Shown: positions 35,380 to 43,237 of the stretch, piece by piece | Position numbering within the stretch: position 1 is the first letter of the stretch | Layout of the letters: every line of letters begins with the position of its first letter | DNA from: Pollutibacter sp044225015 | Lineage (GTDB): Bacteria > Bacteroidota > Bacteroidia > Chitinophagales > Chitinophagaceae | Assembly: GCA_044225015.1 (NCBI GenBank) | Contig: JBGAJG010000006.1 | Coordinates: forward strand, 186,001-250,000 | Reading direction: 5' to 3' | DNA length: 64,000 nt | Notes under the pieces: model-generated | Databases searched by the model: none | The model's input: the letters and a program-made list of their open reading frames with translations, nothing else | What the model was told of the DNA's origin: nothing | Program-made: the position numbers and the translations under genes

Positions 35380-35397
35380 CCCCAAGTTTAATTGGGG
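35380..35397. promoter_or_regulatory. Dyad at the predicted rpsJ transcription start
   Basis: CCCCAA-GTTTAA-TTGGGG, 6-bp perfect arms, lies 3-20 nt downstream of the -7 element and 8 nt before the rpsJ start codon. Confidence 0.45.
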
Positions 35398-35400
35398 ATG

Positions 35401-35432
35401 CAAAAGTATGAGATTATTTGGCTTCAGCCAAA
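35401..35432 (-). promoter_or_regulatory. Promoter of the S10-spc ribosomal operon
   Basis: Minus strand: TTTG (35429-35432), 20-nt spacer, TACTTTTG (35401-35408), a match to the Bacteroidota consensus. The spacer contains an inverted repeat TTTGGCT/AGCCAAA (35417-35432) that includes the -33 element. Confidence 0.7.
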
Positions 35433-35449
35433 AAATATCGCACTTAATT

Positions 35450-35548
35450 TGAAAATTTGTCATTGGGGCAATGGGGACATAAATACGCTTAACATGCTGG
35501 CACTCAAAGCATTGCCGCACTGCCGCATTGTCTAATTGCCGCATTGCA
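35450..35548. repeat. Array region upstream of the rpsJ promoter
   Basis: TGAAAATTTGTCATTGGGGC with AATGGGGAC (35450-35480) is followed, after about 25 nt, by GCATTGCCGCACTGCCGCATT-type units in the opposite orientation (35510-35547). The first block resembles sequences upstream of rpsL and fusA. Confidence 0.65.
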
Positions 35549-35628
35549 AAAGTGGAAGGAAAAGTAAATGCAAAAAAAACCGGGGCAAGCCCCGGTTTTT
35601 TTTATGCATTTACTTTTCCTTTCACTTT
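35549..35628 (-). terminator. fusA terminator within a quasi-palindrome that mirrors the gene's last codons
   Basis: Core hairpin ACCGGGGC/GCCCCGGT with U-run. Beyond the core, 35549-35572 is the reverse complement of 35605-35628, the last eight sense codons of fusA, with 23 of 24 positions matching. Confidence 0.88.
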
Positions 35629-37746
35629 CGCTATTACCTCCTCGGCAACGTTGTTAGGTGCCGGTGAGTAATGCGAGAACTCCATGGTAGAGGTAGCACG
35701 GCCGGAACTCAGCGAACGGAGCTGGGTAACATACCCAAACATCTCACTCAGCGGTACCTTGGCCTTGATCACCTGTGCTCCGGCCCTGCTGTCCATGCCT
35801 TCCAGCATGCCACGGCGGCGGTTCAGGTCACCTGTTACATCACCCATATACTGTTCTGGTGTGATTACTTCTACTTTCATGATAGGCTCCAGAAGAACCG
35901 GCTTCGCTTTACGGGCCGCTTCACGGAAACCACCCTTGGCACAAAGTTCAAAAGACATGGCGTCTGAGTCCACCTGGTGGTAGCTGCCATCAAAAATCCT
36001 GATCTTCATGTGCTCCACAGGATAGTTGGCCAGCACACCATTGCTCATGGCTGCCTCAAATCCTTTCTGGATGGGTGCAATGAATTCCCTGGGAATAGAT
36101 CCACCAAAGATATCATTCACAAACTGCATCTGCTTGCCGGGGTTCTCTTTCAGCCACTCTTCTTCAGCAGGACCGATCTCAAATACGATATCGGCAAACT
36201 TACCCCTACCACCCGTCTGCTTCTTCAGGGTTTCCCTGTGCTGGATAGTAGCCTGGAACGCTTCTTTATAAGCAACCTGGGGTGCACCCTGGTTTACTTC
36301 AACCTTGAACTCACGCTTCATCCTGTCCACAATGATCTCCAGGTGAAGCTCACCCATACCGCTCAATACGGTCTGGCCGGTTTCTTCATCTGTCTTTACA
36401 CGAAGCGTTGGATCTTCTTCAATCAGTTTACCAATGGCCATACCCATCTTGTCAACGTCAGCTTGCGCTTTAGGTTCAACGGCAATCGAGATCACCGGCT
36501 CAGGGATGAACATGTTCTCCAGTACAATCGGATGATCTTCATCGCAAAGGGTATCACCGGTTTTGATCTCTTTGAAACCTACCGCTGCGCCAATATCTCC
36601 CGCTTCAATGAAATCGATGGGATTCTGCTTATTGGCATACATCTGCATGATACGGCTGATCCTTTCGTTCTTTCCGCTTCTCATGTTCTTCACATAAGAG
36701 CCCGCGTCAAGATGACCGCTGTAGCAGCGGAAGAATGCCAGGCGACCCACAAACGGATCCGTCATGATCTTGAAAGCCAATGCGGAGAAGGGCTCTTTTG
36801 CATCGGGCTTGCGCACAATTTCCTCACCGGTATCGGGATTAATTCCTTTGATGGCTTCAATATCCACAGGGCTGGGCAGGTAACGTACCACACAGTCCAG
36901 CATGGTTTGTACGCCTTTATTTTTGAAGGCAGAACCACAAAGCATGGGCACGATGCTCATGTCAATAGTAGCCTTGCGAATAGCTACATGGATCTCCTCT
37001 TCACTGATAGAATTAGGATCTTCAAAGAATTTCTCCATCAGGGTATCGTCATATTCAGCCACTGCTTCAATCAACTGGCCCCTCCAGTAATCCACATCCT
37101 CTTTCATATCCTCAGGAATGGGAACTACTTCATAAGTAGCACCCTGGGTTCCTTCCTGCCAGATAATCCCTTTCATCGTGATCAGGTCAACGATTCCCTT
37201 AAAATCATCCTCAGCACCAATGGGCAATTGCAGGGGAACAGATTTAGCACCCAGCATCTCCCGTACCTGCTTCACTACATTCAGGAAGTCTGCACCGGCA
37301 CGGTCCATTTTATTCACAAAACCAAGACGGGGTACACTGTAACGGTTAGCCTGGCGCCATACAGTCTCAGACTGGGGCTCCACGCCATCAACAGCGGAGA
37401 ACAAAGCCACCAGGCCGTCCAGTACGCGCATAGACCTTTCCACCTCCACCGTGAAATCCACGTGGCCCGGTGTATCAATGATGTTGAATTTGTATTTTTT
37501 GGTATCAGGAACTGCCTGGCCCTGCTTAGTAGGGAAGTTCCAGAAACAGGTTACAGCGGCAGAGGTAATAGTGATACCCCTTTCTTTCTCCTGCTCCATC
37601 CAGTCAGTGGTAGCGGCACCATCGTGCACCTCACCAATTTTGTGAGACATACCTGTATAGTACAGGATACGTTCAGTACAAGTGGTCTTACCGGCGTCAA
37701 TATGTGCGGCGATACCGAAATTCCTTTGAAATCTTAAGTCTGCCAT
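35602..37746 (-). CDS. fusA: Translation elongation factor G
   Basis: 714 aa. GTPase that drives translocation. G1 GIAAHIDAGKTTCTERIL, switch region GITITSAAVTCFW, G3 NIIDTPGHVDF, G4 FVNKMDRAGADF; domains IV-V follow with RRGMLEGMDSRAGAQVIKAKVPLSEMFGYVTQLRS. Transcribed leftward from its own promoter and ended by a strong terminator, so separate from both rpsG-rpsL and rpsJ. The usual rpsL-rpsG-fusA order is kept in direction but interrupted by a large T9SS gene. Confidence 0.97.
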   Translation of the reverse strand: MADLRFQRNFGIAAHIDAGKTTCTERILYYTGMSHKIGEVHDGAATTDWMEQEKERGITITSAAVTCFWNFPTKQGQAVPDTKKYKFNIIDTPGHVDFTVEVERSMRVLDGLVALFSAVDGVEPQSETVWRQANRYSVPRLGFVNKMDRAGADFLNVVKQVREMLGAKSVPLQLPIGAEDDFKGIVDLITMKGIIWQEGTQGATYEVVPIPEDMKEDVDYWRGQLIEAVAEYDDTLMEKFFEDPNSISEEEIHVAIRKATIDMSIVPMLCGSAFKNKGVQTMLDCVVRYLPSPVDIEAIKGINPDTGEEIVRKPDAKEPFSALAFKIMTDPFVGRLAFFRCYSGHLDAGSYVKNMRSGKNERISRIMQMYANKQNPIDFIEAGDIGAAVGFKEIKTGDTLCDEDHPIVLENMFIPEPVISIAVEPKAQADVDKMGMAIGKLIEEDPTLRVKTDEETGQTVLSGMGELHLEIIVDRMKREFKVEVNQGAPQVAYKEAFQATIQHRETLKKQTGGRGKFADIVFEIGPAEEEWLKENPGKQMQFVNDIFGGSIPREFIAPIQKGFEAAMSNGVLANYPVEHMKIRIFDGSYHQVDSDAMSFELCAKGGFREAARKAKPVLLEPIMKVEVITPEQYMGDVTGDLNRRRGMLEGMDSRAGAQVIKAKVPLSEMFGYVTQLRSLSSGRATSTMEFSHYSPAPNNVAEEVIAKVKGKVNA

Positions 37747-37774
37747 GACAATTTGGTATTGAAATTTGAGGGTG

Positions 37775-37782
37775 CAAAGGTA
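37775..37782 (-). promoter_or_regulatory. Predicted -7 element of the fusA promoter
   Basis: Minus strand TACCTTTG (TAnnTTTG), about 29 nt before the fusA start. The region where a -33 element should be overlaps the array-like block at 37787-37816. Confidence 0.6.
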
Positions 37783-37786
37783 GGAA

Positions 37787-37825
37787 GAAAATGTGATAAT
37801 GTGGCAATGTGGGAATGCGGTAATT
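37787..37825. repeat. GTGGCAAT-type array upstream of fusA
   Basis: GAAAATGTGATAATGTGGCA then ATGTGGGAATGCGGTAATT: units GATAATGT, GGCAATGT, GGGAATGC, GGTAAT. Runs from the fusA promoter to the terminator of the T9SS gene. Confidence 0.75.
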
Positions 37826-37855
37826 AAAAAAGGCCGGCAGATTTCTCCACCGGCC
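37826..37855 (-). terminator. Terminator of the 1386-aa T9SS gene
   Basis: Stem GGCCGG/CCGGCC extended by weaker pairs, with six A on the left giving the U-run on the minus strand; 22 nt beyond the stop at 37878. Confidence 0.75.
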
Positions 37856-37877
37856 AGGGTATAGGGAACTTAGGGGG

Positions 37878-40800
37878 TTACTCAAAGATGATTCTCTCCG
37901 TCTGTACAAGGCCGGTTCCCAGGTCTGTAATCCGCAGGATATACATTCCCGCAGCATAATTCTGGCGATGAACCGGTAACAAGGCTGTGCGCACCCTTCG
38001 CTCTGTTTTCTCCTGTAACAACTGTCCGTTCAGGGTATACAATTGAATCTTCAGGTCCTGGGGCTGTTTACCGCTTACGGAAACGTAGACCGTTTGCGCA
38101 GCCGGCACCGGATAAACCGTGATCTTCTTGCTCGTCCAGTTCAGGGACACCACATTGCTATAGCCCGCTTGCCCTCTGGCACTGATGGTCCTGATCCTGT
38201 AGTAATTATCTCCATCCGCTGGCTGCCCATGCATGAAGCCGTAACGATGTTCTCCCTGGGGTGAAGCCGGCAGCACAGTACCAACGTAACGGAATGGGCC
38301 GGATGGATCTGTAGCATGCTCCACCTCATAGCGCAGCACTTGTTTTTCTCCGGTTACCTGCCAGTGCAGGTCTGCCTGCTGCCCGGCCTTCTCGCCCTGC
38401 AGGCGAATATCCCTATAAGGAAGAATGATACACTCACCGGTAAGATCGAAACTGGCTTCCCTGTCCAGGCATCCCCCGTTCAGGGTCATCACTACTTTAT
38501 ACCGGCCGGTATCTGATGGCGATACATTGTATACAATATAGCTGTTGCTGTTACCCAGGTAAGAACTATCCTGCCGGTTGGCAGACATCTTATACCATCG
38601 GTAATTGGCATTGGGTACGTAGTCAACTTTCAATTCTGTTGAGGCAGACATACAGGTACTGGTTGCTGAAACCACCAGGTTTTGCAAAGGCAGGACATTG
38701 GCATCATTCAGCGCCGCATTCCCACAGGCATCTATGGCCCGCAATCTTACCAGGGAATAGGTTTCCCCGTTATTAATGGTAAACACAGGACTGGATTGCC
38801 ATCCCGTATTGATAGATGGTGTGGTGGGCGTACTGCCTATGATCTGGTATTGGAACGATGGCGCACCGCCATTGATGGCAGCACTAACCGTAAAACTATT
38901 ATTGCTGCATTGATACACCGCCGCGTTGGCAATGGTGGGATACGCATACGGACTCACAGAAACGGTATCATACACTTTATTGCTGCAGCCACCTGGCAGG
39001 TTATACATCACCACATAAGTATTGGGCTCCAGATCCAGGAAGGTAAATGATCTTCCGGCCTGGTTGGCATACGGTATATTCACAGTAGTGTTACCGCGCT
39101 TGATGATGACAGGATAAACAGGGCCATTGTTGGAACTCACGGTTACATTCAGGTCAGAAGATCCGTTGGGCTTCAGGCCTGAAGGGCAACGCTGGATAAA
39201 TTGTATGCTCTTGGTGATCTCACTCAACACGGGTGTAACCAATGAAGATCCGGAACGGCCGCAACTGTCTGTCACTTCCACCCTGTATTGCATTCCCTGT
39301 GGCAGTGCGGGAAGGTTGCGTACCTCCACAATGCCTGCACCGGAAACCATATTACCCACCACATTATTTGTAGGATCGTATACCGTAACAACATAGGGTT
39401 GCGATCCGTACTGAAGGTTTACCTTAATGGTGGTAAGCCCCATTTCGCAGGCTCCTCCTGCGTTCGCTGAAACGGTGAGCGGTGGTTTACTTGCTTTGAA
39501 ATTACGGGTCAAAGGCACAGGATAACATCCGTCTATTACCTGCATCGTGTATCGTCCATAGGGCAGGTCGTGGAAAATACCACTGTCATTGGTGGCAATC
39601 ACCACACCCAGAGAATCCATCAGGTTGTACACGGGATTGGTGAGCAGATGCTGACCCTGCATCGCTGCATCAAATGTTGCACAGGTAAGGTTATAAACAC
39701 TCACCTGACCTACAGAAGGTGTGGGCGGTGAAGGATTGAAACATCTTGTGATAACGGTATCATAGCAGCTGGAATCATTTTTAATTTCCATGCAATACCG
39801 CTGGTAAGACAAGCTATCAAAAATTCCCGTTGTATTGCTTCCAACAATATTACCCAATGAGTCTTTTAAAGTATACACCGGATTCAGGAAGTTAACCAGG
39901 CCTGTGATGCGAACGGTAAATGACGGACAGGTCATCTGGCTGAAACTGGCGGTTCCACCTGAAGGTCTCGGCTTCTGTCCCGTGAAGCAGCGAGTGATCA
40001 CGGTATCATAGCAGGTGGCGTCATTGCGTAAATCGATACAATATCGGCCATAGGCCAAACCGGTAAAGCGGCCCGTACTGTTGGAATCTATGGCAATTCC
40101 TGCGCTGTCTTTCAGGATATAGAAAGGATTAGTGACATTAGATGCTCCGGAAAAATCTGCATCAAAGCTGAGGCAGCTGGCATTACTCTGGCCTACACTG
40201 CCACCAGAAGGTTTACGTTTGTCTACAATGATGCATCGCTGTATAGTGGTATCATAACAAGCAGGGTCATTGACCACACGGATACAATAGCTGCCGTAAG
40301 GAAGATCAGGGAAAGATCCTGAAGCATTACAACCCAGCGGATTGCCTGCGCTGTCAAACAAACAATATTGTGGATTGGTAAGATTTTGCTCACCCGTCAC
40401 ATCCAGCCTGATCACATCACAATCCCTGGTTACTGAGAGGTTGGCAGCCACGGAAGGTATAGGAGGTACTCCGGTAAAACACCTTTCAATGGTGGTGTCA
40501 TAGCAGGTAGATGAATTCTTTACCCTGATGCAATAATCGCCGTAAAGAAGCCCCGTGAAAATCCCCGTGGAATTTGATGCCACCTGGGTATTATTTTTCC
40601 ATAAACTATATATGGGTGACGTGAGATTGGTTTGCCCGCTTACGCTTACATCAAAACTTGTACAGGTTCTGTTGGTGATGCTCACACCTGAAGCAAGGGA
40701 AGGCAAGAGGGGCTGCACATCCACTACCCTGATGATAGTGGTATCATAACAGCCATCGGTAATCTGCACTTCATAGGTACCATTGGGAAGGTTTTTGAAC

Positions 40801-42038
40801 AGTCCTGTGCTGTTACAGGATTGTTGTACGCCATTCTTAAACAGGCAGAACAGCGGGCTGGCGAAGTTGACGAGTCCGCCGATCTGCACATTGAAAAGAT
40901 TACAATTTACCCTTGTCACTACGGGTGAAGCGGTTACATCCGGTTTTGGATTCACCAGGCTGAAATTTCTCCTGATCAGTGTGTCATAACAAAGGTCACG
41001 GATCTCCACTGTATAGTTGTCCTGTGCAAGATTGCTGAATGTACCGGTAGAATTGCAGGCAAGCTGCGTGTACTGCCCGTCATACAGGCAGAACTGTGGA
41101 TTATTCATATTAACCACGCCAGTGACCTGGGCGGAAAAAACATTACAGGTGATCTGTGTGGTGCTTACACTTGCATCCACTGCCGGTTTGAAGGTATTGA
41201 TCCAGGGAACGGTGACGCGGTTACCACAACCATCTTTAACTACAAGGGTAATAGCGCGTCTGTTACCGATATTGGCAACAAACTGTGGCGTAGTATTCCA
41301 AACAGTATCTGCTGCCCCGCGGATCCAGCCATATCTGAAACTGTTAAACACCGTATCCGGTGTTGTATTCCCCCTGCTGTCCCTCAGTTCTATAGAAAGG
41401 TTAGCTGTGCTGCACGATGCCATGGTGCCCGATGAAGATTCCACCCACCAGTCATAGGGCAGGATCGTCACCCGTCTGGTTTGGATACCGCCACAAGAGT
41501 CTTCCATTTTTACGGCGTAGTCGCCAGGCGCGAGGCCGGAGAAAAATCCATTGCCGTTAGACCTGCCCAGGTCCGCCGCCATTGGCGCCGCCACAATGGT
41601 AAACCAGAAGGTTTGTCGCCCCCCGGTCACATCCACCGCAGTCATGGTACCATTATTCGCATTCTTACAGGAAATATTGGTAGCCAGGATTGAAAATCGG
41701 GGATCTTCATAGTTTCCGGCAATCACCACGCTGTCTTTTTGTTTCACGCAGCCATTGAGAAAATCCTGAACATACACGGTATACATCCCGGGCGTTAACC
41801 CGGAAATTGAATTAGACGATGTATAGGAGGTGTTAACGGGGCCTGTAACGCGGTAGTTAAACTGTCCTGATCCGCCGGTGGCGGTAATATCGATGGTTCC
41901 CGTGGCACGGCATCGGGATTCTATGGTTTGTACTGTAAACTGGACGGTACTACAGGGTTGGGCCTGGGCCCAAAGACTCATTACCATGCACAACAGCACG
42001 ATAACCGACCTCGCGGCCGGATATTGGATTCGGTTCAT
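37878..42038 (-). CDS. Large repeat-containing T9SS surface protein
   Basis: 1386 aa. Signal peptide ends near WAQAQ. Residues about 30-200 hold SprB-like segments (ITATGGSGQFNYRVTG, ISGLTPGMYTVYVQDFLNGC). About residues 285-850 contain seven tandem units of roughly 80 aa with a shared plan: CxxFxVxVxGxxNLTNPxYxL, SNSTGxFxxLxYGxYC, CYDTTIxRCF. Further beta-sandwich segments follow, and the C-terminus (VYPVPAAQTVYVSVSGKQ, LYTLNGQLLQEK, YAAGMYILRI, TERIIFE) is a T9SS sorting domain. Conserved cysteines in each unit suggest disulphides. Probably a surface adhesin; function unknown. Placed between fusA and rpsG, with its own terminator. Confidence 0.88.
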   Translation of the reverse strand: MNRIQYPAARSVIVLLCMVMSLWAQAQPCSTVQFTVQTIESRCRATGTIDITATGGSGQFNYRVTGPVNTSYTSSNSISGLTPGMYTVYVQDFLNGCVKQKDSVVIAGNYEDPRFSILATNISCKNANNGTMTAVDVTGGRQTFWFTIVAAPMAADLGRSNGNGFFSGLAPGDYAVKMEDSCGGIQTRRVTILPYDWWVESSSGTMASCSTANLSIELRDSRGNTTPDTVFNSFRYGWIRGAADTVWNTTPQFVANIGNRRAITLVVKDGCGNRVTVPWINTFKPAVDASVSTTQITCNVFSAQVTGVVNMNNPQFCLYDGQYTQLACNSTGTFSNLAQDNYTVEIRDLCYDTLIRRNFSLVNPKPDVTASPVVTRVNCNLFNVQIGGLVNFASPLFCLFKNGVQQSCNSTGLFKNLPNGTYEVQITDGCYDTTIIRVVDVQPLLPSLASGVSITNRTCTSFDVSVSGQTNLTSPIYSLWKNNTQVASNSTGIFTGLLYGDYCIRVKNSSTCYDTTIERCFTGVPPIPSVAANLSVTRDCDVIRLDVTGEQNLTNPQYCLFDSAGNPLGCNASGSFPDLPYGSYCIRVVNDPACYDTTIQRCIIVDKRKPSGGSVGQSNASCLSFDADFSGASNVTNPFYILKDSAGIAIDSNSTGRFTGLAYGRYCIDLRNDATCYDTVITRCFTGQKPRPSGGTASFSQMTCPSFTVRITGLVNFLNPVYTLKDSLGNIVGSNTTGIFDSLSYQRYCMEIKNDSSCYDTVITRCFNPSPPTPSVGQVSVYNLTCATFDAAMQGQHLLTNPVYNLMDSLGVVIATNDSGIFHDLPYGRYTMQVIDGCYPVPLTRNFKASKPPLTVSANAGGACEMGLTTIKVNLQYGSQPYVVTVYDPTNNVVGNMVSGAGIVEVRNLPALPQGMQYRVEVTDSCGRSGSSLVTPVLSEITKSIQFIQRCPSGLKPNGSSDLNVTVSSNNGPVYPVIIKRGNTTVNIPYANQAGRSFTFLDLEPNTYVVMYNLPGGCSNKVYDTVSVSPYAYPTIANAAVYQCSNNSFTVSAAINGGAPSFQYQIIGSTPTTPSINTGWQSSPVFTINNGETYSLVRLRAIDACGNAALNDANVLPLQNLVVSATSTCMSASTELKVDYVPNANYRWYKMSANRQDSSYLGNSNSYIVYNVSPSDTGRYKVVMTLNGGCLDREASFDLTGECIILPYRDIRLQGEKAGQQADLHWQVTGEKQVLRYEVEHATDPSGPFRYVGTVLPASPQGEHRYGFMHGQPADGDNYYRIRTISARGQAGYSNVVSLNWTSKKITVYPVPAAQTVYVSVSGKQPQDLKIQLYTLNGQLLQEKTERRVRTALLPVHRQNYAAGMYILRITDLGTGLVQTERIIFE

Positions 42039-42117
42039 AGGACGCTGGTTTGGTCTATTGGTTGATTACTACAGGATTATAACGCCGGAGTTTCCGTTGA
42101 AGTATATATGAGCTTAA

Positions 42118-42192
42118 AAATCTGGCAGTTGGGCAGGTGGGCAACTGGGCATTTGGGCAGTTGGACAAAGGCCCAATGGTTCATTTGCCAAT
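42118..42192. repeat. TTGGGCAG-type 8-nt array
   Basis: Units GTTGGGCA, GGTGGGCA, ACTGGGCA, TTTGGGCA, GTTGGACA, period exactly 8 nt, followed by an inverted GCCCAA and TTTGCCAATTACC. Lies between the T9SS gene and the rpsG terminator. Confidence 0.8.
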
Positions 42193-42196
42193 TACC

Positions 42197-42235
42197 AAAA
42201 AAGAAAAGGCCTGTCTCCTTTTGAGAGACAGGCCT
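42197..42235 (-). terminator. Terminator of the rpsL-rpsG transcript
   Basis: Perfect 11-bp stem AGGCCTGTCTC/GAGACAGGCCT (42207-42217, 42225-42235), loop CTTTTGA, A-rich run on the left giving U-rich tail leftward; 20 nt after the rpsG stop. Confidence 0.88.
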
Positions 42236-42255
42236 GATATTAAATATTATTATGA

Positions 42256-42723
42256 TCAGATCCTGAAGTGGGCGAAAGCCTTATTAGCTTCAGCCATTTT
42301 GTGTGTGTCTTCTTTCTTCTTGAAAGCACCACCTTCACCCTTGCTGGCTGCAACGATCTCATTGGCCAGTTTATCAGCCATGGACCTTCCGTTGCGCTCA
42401 CGGGAGAAACGGATCAGCCATTTGATGGAAAGAGAGATCTTCCTGTCTGGACGAACCTCAGAAGGGATCTGGAAAGTAGCACCTCCGATACGGCGGCTCC
42501 TTACTTCCACAGCAGGAGACACGTTAGACAGTGCTTTCCTCCACACTTCATATCCGTCTTCACCGGTCACTTTAGCTACTTTATCCAGCGCATCGTAGAA
42601 GATGGTCAGTGACGCACCTTTTTTACCCTGCCACATCAGGTTGTTCACAAAACGGGACACCATTTGATCATTGAACTTAGGATCTGGTGCGATGGGCAGT
42701 TTCTTGGCTCTTGCTTTCCTCAT
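42256..42723 (-). CDS. rpsG: 30S ribosomal protein S7
   Basis: 155 aa. MRKARAKKLPIAPDPKFNDQMVSRFVNNLMWQGKK (start region) and the KPSxEVRxRRIGGATFQIP-type block RSRRIGGATFQIPSEVRPDR are typical. Binds the 3' domain of 16S rRNA. 27 bp after rpsL. Confidence 0.97.
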   Translation of the reverse strand: MRKARAKKLPIAPDPKFNDQMVSRFVNNLMWQGKKGASLTIFYDALDKVAKVTGEDGYEVWRKALSNVSPAVEVRSRRIGGATFQIPSEVRPDRKISLSIKWLIRFSRERNGRSMADKLANEIVAASKGEGGAFKKKEDTHKMAEANKAFAHFRI

Positions 42724-42750
42724 TGATATTCAAGTTTGTATGGAGGCTTA

Positions 42751-43131
42751 TTACTTCTTAGCTTTTTCGCGTTTAGTACCGTATTTAGAACGGCTCTTTT
42801 TCCTGTCTTTCACACCGGCAGTATCCAAACTACCCCTTACAATATGGTACCTTACACCGGGAAGGTCTTTAACACGACCGCCACGGATCAGCACGATAGA
42901 GTGTTCCTGCAGGTTGTGACCTTCACCAGGGATATAGGCAATCACCTCAACTTTGTTGGTCAGGCGCACCTTGGCAACCTTTCTCAAGGCAGAGTTGGGT
43001 TTCTTGGGGGTTGTGGTGTATACACGGGTACAAACTCCCCTGCGTTGCGGACAAGCATCAAGTGCCCTTGATTTGCTTTTCGCCCTGATGATATCTCTTC
43101 CTTTTCTTACTAATTGCTGAATAGTAGGCAT
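42751..43131 (-). CDS. rpsL: 30S ribosomal protein S12
   Basis: 126 aa from ATG 43131 (MPTIQQLVRKGRDIIRAKSK); a longer frame to 43296 has no family likeness and would run through the promoter. RRGVCTRVYTTTPKKPNSALRKVAKVRLTNK contains the Lys and Pro residues known for streptomycin phenotypes (TTPKKPNSALRK), and EHSIVLIRGGRVKDLPGVRYH follows. The residues at the usual resistance positions look wild type. Confidence 0.97.
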   Translation of the reverse strand: MPTIQQLVRKGRDIIRAKSKSRALDACPQRRGVCTRVYTTTPKKPNSALRKVAKVRLTNKVEVIAYIPGEGHNLQEHSIVLIRGGRVKDLPGVRYHIVRGSLDTAGVKDRKKSRSKYGTKREKAKK

Positions 43132-43157
43132 TCGTTCCCAGATTTTTAAACGGGAGG

Positions 43158-43188
43158 CAAAGGTAGGGGATTTTTTTTGTTGAGCAAA
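43158..43188 (-). promoter_or_regulatory. Promoter of rpsL-rpsG
   Basis: Minus strand TTTG (43185-43188), spacer of exactly 19 nt, TACCTTTG (43158-43165): an ideal Bacteroidota promoter, 27 nt before the start codon. Confidence 0.8.
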
Positions 43189-43196
43189 AAAAATCC
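43168..43196. promoter_or_regulatory. Perfect dyad in the rpsL promoter spacer
   Basis: GGATTTTTTTTG (43168-43179) and CAAAAAAAATCC (43185-43196) with loop TTGAG. It spans the -33 element and most of the spacer, and lies 42 nt past the ilvE stop on the same strand, so it could be an operator, the ilvE terminator, or both. Confidence 0.6.
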
Positions 43197-43200
43197 AGTG

Positions 43201-43232
43201 TGAAAATTTGACAAAGTGGCAATGTGGAAATA
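43201..43232. repeat. GTGGCAAT-type block upstream of rpsL
   Basis: TGAAAATTTGACAAAGTGGC then AATGTGGAAATAAGG. Nearly the same as blocks upstream of rpsJ (35450) and fusA (37787). Confidence 0.65.
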
Positions 43233-43237
43233 AGGGG

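Noticed and set aside
35977..37737. 586-aa open frame antisense to fusA
   Set aside because: It mirrors the codon pattern of a highly expressed gene; no family motifs, no start signals. EF-G on the other strand is certain.
35066..43131. Single operon rpsL-rpsG-fusA-rpsJ as in many bacteria
   Set aside because: Strong terminators after rpsG, after the T9SS gene and after fusA, with separate promoters for each part, argue for independent units.
42751..43131. Streptomycin-resistance change in S12
   Set aside because: The TTPKKPNSALRK and GRVKDLPGVRYH regions look wild type by eye.
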